DNA of 64,000 nucleotides from CAYRES01 sp964423425. Its GTDB lineage: Bacteria > Actinomycetota > Thermoleophilia > RBG-16-64-13. The translations under genes were made by a program, and so were the position numbers. The notes below the pieces were generated by a model. It was not told the DNA's origin. It saw only the letters and a list, made by a program, of their open reading frames with translations, and made no database searches. Below are positions 61,115-64,000 of this stretch, piece after piece. How positions within the stretch are numbered: position 1 is the first letter of the stretch; each line of letters opens with the position of its first letter. Location of the stretch: NCBI GenBank assembly GCA_964423425.1, contig CAYRES010000013.1:1-64000 (forward strand), written 5' to 3'.

Positions 61115-62004
61115 TCATGCCTTTCGTGTGGAGAAGCCCGTCGACGTGGGAAGGTTCATACCCAACGTACAGTGGAGATATGCGCAGAAGCACCGCCCGC
61201 GAACCCTGCACCCGGAGCATGCGCGCGAGACGTGGGCGAAGGCGGTATCGGTGAGAGGGGCGCGCCGGTCTGCCGTCGCCGGTGCGGCACAGGTGGCGGC
61301 GCGTGGGTATCGCACCCTACTTCCCCCGGCGAACGTGAAACGTATGACGCTCTTGGGGCATCGGTCTACACACGTCCCGCAGTGCACGCACTCATCGTGC
61401 TCCATGGAGCCGGACGCCACGAGGTTCTGCACGTCGATGCTCATGGGGCACTCACGAGTGCAGGCGCCGCACTCGATACAGGCCGGCCTTTCGGCGGCCA
61501 ACCTGAGGGCCGGCCATGCACCCAGGAGGTTTCGGAGCCGCCATCCGACTATCATGAAGGGCGCCATCCAGCAGATGATGTGACAGCCCCCGCGCCTGCC
61601 TACAGCGAGGGCGAGGCCCAGGAAGAGAAGCGCGACGGTGAAATAGACGGCGTAGGCGCCGATGGCTGGTGAGTCCGCATCGCCTGCGACCGAGATGCCG
61701 CCCACAGTGCCGAAGAAGGGTTCGACGGCATGGAGGCCGCCTACCTGCACGATGCCGGCGACTATGGCCCCCACTCAGGGTATCCAGATGAGCCACTTGA
61801 CCAGATCGGCGCGTCGGCCCACCCGGCGCCCGTTCACCTGCGAACACGAGCAGGCTGCCGGTGGCGATGCCGGCGAAGGCACCTACCACGACGAGGTAGG
61901 GCGAAAAGTAGAAGATGGTCAAGGGGAAAGCGACGAGAGAGAAGTAGAAGTGTCTTCCGTACCGCTTGGCGACGGTGCCGTTTCCGGCGTGAAGCGGTAC
62001 GCAC
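61115..62004 (-). pseudogene. Degraded NapH-like membrane ferredoxin gene
   Basis: Pieces of a polytopic 4Fe-4S protein are spread over three frames. GGAGGAG and a GTG at 62002-62004 start an Arg-rich N-terminus. A frameshift leads into PLTIFYFSPYLVVVGAF, then the segment that should hold the CGWLCP cluster motif is missing. The frame resumes at VNGRRVGRRADLVKWLIW and meets a TGA (61775-61777) at a Trp position. The rest, with ECGACTRECP and CVHCGTCVDRCPKS clusters, is intact from 61774. Frameshifts, a deletion and a nonsense codon make it non-functional, or the assembly is in error. Confidence 0.75.
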
Positions 62005-62105
62005 GGTTTCTCCTCCGGTAGAAGTGTTCATGGCTGACCTCGGAAGTATTCAGGCGCCGTGAGTGACGTCCGCCCGGGGCTCGAGTGAGATGAGAGCGGA
62101 TTCGA

Positions 62106-63005
62106 GTGGCTGTGTCGGAGGAAGCTCTGATTGTCGCCACGGGGAGCGAGGGGGCAGGAGCACGTCTCTTCGGCTACCTGTTCGATACGAACGCGGTGGT
62201 CGAGCTTCCGGTGGGGGCCGAGGAAGCCGGGTCTCCTGACGTGGAGGGGCGCCTCGCGGTGTGGGTGGAGTGGGACTACGACGACAGCGGCCGCCCGGCC
62301 GATCCGGGGGTGTACGGATACCTGCTGCCTCGAGGTCCCAAGGTTGAGATTGTGGGGCCGGAGCGGGGAGCGGGGTATCCTCAGATTGCCGGTGGCCTCG
62401 TGACCTGGGTGGAAGGGGCGCCTTTGGAGACAAATGAGGAGCTCCTACGTGCACCCATCTTCGGCGTGCGTGTCGATGACCGGGGGATGCCTGCCGGGCC
62501 CATCGAGAGCCTCGTGCCGAGCGTGGTTGTCAACACGATGGCAGACTCCATGTGGACCTACGGGCTGTCGGAGAGGTACGTGGTCTGGGAGCAGTCCATC
62601 GCGGACGGCGGCTTTGCCGCCGGCGTCCACCTCCTCGACCTGGCCACGAGAGAGACGCGCCTGCTCAGCGAGGACGGATGGCTGCCGTCCGTGTGGGACG
62701 GAACGGTGGTCTTCCGGACCGATACGCTGATGGCCCTCGACCTCGGTACCGGGAACTCATGGACGCTCGACCCGGACGGTACTCTGCCCTCCGCTGCACC
62801 CACGTTCGCCGCCTACTATCGCTCGGGGGCGCGGGACTTTGAGGTAGTGGCCCTGGGCTATCGAGGTAACAAGGAACAGATACTGGCCGCGCAGGGGCTC
62901 CCCTACTGGTTCAGCCCTTCCATCGCGGTATCGCCCACCTACATCGCTCTTGCCACCGAGGACTACCGGGTACGTCTCTTCCGCTGGCAGGGAGGGGAGC
63001 AGTAG
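62106..63005 (+). CDS. Propeller-like hypothetical protein (possibly N-terminally truncated)
   Basis: A 299-residue protein made of repeated blades with WVEW, VVWEQ and LLDLATRETRLL patterns, resembling TolB-type or WD-like beta-propellers. I cannot assign a function. There is no signal peptide although relatives are usually exported, and the region upstream (62041-62105) has no promoter or good ribosome site. The start (GTG at 62106) is therefore uncertain and an N-terminal part may have been lost. Confidence 0.55.
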   Translation: MAVSEEALIVATGSEGAGARLFGYLFDTNAVVELPVGAEEAGSPDVEGRLAVWVEWDYDDSGRPADPGVYGYLLPRGPKVEIVGPERGAGYPQIAGGLVTWVEGAPLETNEELLRAPIFGVRVDDRGMPAGPIESLVPSVVVNTMADSMWTYGLSERYVVWEQSIADGGFAAGVHLLDLATRETRLLSEDGWLPSVWDGTVVFRTDTLMALDLGTGNSWTLDPDGTLPSAAPTFAAYYRSGARDFEVVALGYRGNKEQILAAQGLPYWFSPSIAVSPTYIALATEDYRVRLFRWQGGEQ

Positions 63006-63105
63006 GCTCTCGCTGGAGGGCCTCGCACCGAGGTCTCAGAACAGTACGTCCGAGTTCTGGGGCTCCGGTGGCCTGTCCCCGAGCCCCCAGGCTGGGCGAT
63101 CCAGG

Positions 63106-63687
63106 CTACTCGGCGTCGGGGGGCTGCTCGAAGTACATGCCGGACACCTGGTCGTTCTCGTCGAAGACGAACCTGATGTCGATCATGCGCTGTTCAAAGA
63201 CGGCCTCGAGAATGACTGCGCGATAGGAGCCGTCGTCCTCGTAGCGCATGCCCTTGGTGAACTGGTAGGGGCCGCTCATGGTCTCGGTGGTGTCCCACGT
63301 GCCTTGGAGAATCTCGAGGGGCATCTGCGCTTTCAGGTCGGGGTTGAAGCTGTCAAACAGGGGCTGCGCATTGCCTTCCACGAGTTCCTTGAAGTGTGCA
63401 ACCACGCCGTCCCCGAGTGTGGTGATGGGCGTGGGGTCGCCCGAAGATGAAGTGACGGAGGCGGTGGTGGGCGGGGCTGCGATGATGGCCGTGGTCATTG
63501 TCGTCTCGTCGCCGGCCGCGGATCTGCTCGTACCGCACCCCCCGGCAAGGAAGAGCGTGGCGATGAGTGCAAAGATGAGTGCGGCGATGAGCGAGGAGCC
63601 CGGCCTTCCCATTCGGAGGTCGTAGCCGAAGGTGGCGCCGAGCTCTGTTGACCTGCTTCTTGCCCGCTGTGCCGTCGCTCTCCTCAT
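63106..63687 (-). CDS. DUF3887-like lipoprotein
   Basis: A 193-residue exported lipoprotein. It has a long N-tail and a signal segment (LIAALIFALIATLFLAGG, Cys in GGCGTS), a Thr/Ser-rich linker, and a C-terminal domain that resembles DUF3887 (VVAHFKELVEGNAQPLFDSF, LQGTWDTTETMSGPYQFTKG). DUF3887 is a cystatin/NTF2-like fold of unknown role. The start at 63687 is chosen for its GGAGG signal 7 nt upstream; an in-frame ATG at 63723 has none. Confidence 0.7.
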   Translation of the reverse strand: MRRATAQRARSRSTELGATFGYDLRMGRPGSSLIAALIFALIATLFLAGGCGTSRSAAGDETTMTTAIIAAPPTTASVTSSSGDPTPITTLGDGVVAHFKELVEGNAQPLFDSFNPDLKAQMPLEILQGTWDTTETMSGPYQFTKGMRYEDDGSYRAVILEAVFEQRMIDIRFVFDENDQVSGMYFEQPPDAE

Positions 63688-63723
63688 GTCCCATCCTCCT
63701 TGCGCCACGGCTCTCCCTGTCAT

Positions 63724-64000
63724 GGCCGTTCATCGCATTGTGCGCACGGCTTCCTCAAGTGTAGTAGACGTTGCGCCGGGAGGCAAACCAGTGGGCTTAC
63801 GCAGCCGGTTGGGGCCGCCTTCCACGGGGGGTGGGAGGCGGGCTCCCGGCCTCACGATCTGCCTTGAGGCTTGCCCGCGGGCTGTCGGCGGCAGCGACGT
63901 AGGTGGCGAAGGCGACACCACTCTGTGCGACGTGCGGGAAGGTCAGTCGGCTCTGATGTGCTCCGGCCGGGCCCGTCCGGGTCACCGCGGACCCAGTCGC
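63724..64000. other. Right-edge region without a supported gene
   Basis: The last ~277 bp carry no ORF I can support. A minus-strand open frame runs from the window edge to a stop at 63797-63799 and could be the 3' end of a gene that starts outside, but its composition (Arg/Pro-rich) is weak evidence. Confidence 0.35.

Noticed and set aside
61775..61777. UGA in the NapH-like gene as a second selenocysteine codon
   Set aside because: It stands at a Trp position, no SECIS-like loop follows, and other frameshifts nearby show the gene is broken.

Overview
The window is high-GC DNA with short intergenic gaps, many GTG/TTG starts and 4-bp gene overlaps. Several genes point to a deep-branching, partly anaerobic Actinomycetota-like lineage: an LprG-lipoprotein/P55-type MFS pair, an LpdA-type flavoprotein lacking one active-site cysteine, a DUF58-DUF4129-MoxR cassette and an LCP ligase. 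Fe-S proteins, a C4-dicarboxylate carrier remnant and a selenocysteine-type MsrA suggest low-oxygen metabolism. This placement is inference; no rRNA is present. A run of 10 Ns flanked by G and C homopolymers (about 28547-28665) shows that the sequence is a draft assembly, possibly a metagenome bin.

Layout. 1-8138: a complete minus-strand type I-C CRISPR-Cas operon (cas3-cas5c-cas8c-cas7c-cas4-cas1-cas2), leader and the start of its array; a strong internal Shine-Dalgarno in cas8c marks a Cas11c small subunit. 8361-15952: carB, a fasciclin lipoprotein, a DUF711 protein, an LpdA-like flavoprotein and a DUF454 membrane protein. 15945-25096: a diguanylate cyclase, a GH13-DUF1295-MFS operon, an LCP protein and glutamine synthetase. 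25306-31000: a DUF362 ferredoxin protein, TypA (broken by the gap), CsbD, a divergent uracil-DNA glycosylase and an SPFH protein. 31030-36934: MoxR/DUF4129/DUF58, a 28-codon gene and a hybrid histidine kinase. 37128-40062: thiolase with its DUF35 partner, then remnants of an M20 dipeptidase and a Dcu transporter, and a 44-codon gene with its own promoter, palindrome and terminator.

40359-51017: isochorismatase-like hydrolase, RlmA-like methyltransferase, two FMN-reductase-like flavoproteins, DUF3160 and repeat-type lipoproteins, a PEP-synthase-like enzyme, YajQ and an OLD-family nuclease. 51178-51972: a predicted exported selenoprotein MsrA with an in-frame UGA at the catalytic position and a suitable SECIS-like hairpin. 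52156-56946: serpin lipoprotein, PNPOx-like protein and the LprG/P55 pair. 57188-64000: a B12-binding module with a CarH-type cap signature, overlapping an ABC exporter; lipoproteins; an alternative-oxidase homologue; a broken NapH-like ferredoxin gene; a propeller-like protein.

The strongest leads are the UGA-containing msrA, the B12 module coupled to an ABC exporter, the two small genes with recognisable control elements, the internal cas11c start and the alternative oxidase beside a decayed electron-transfer gene.
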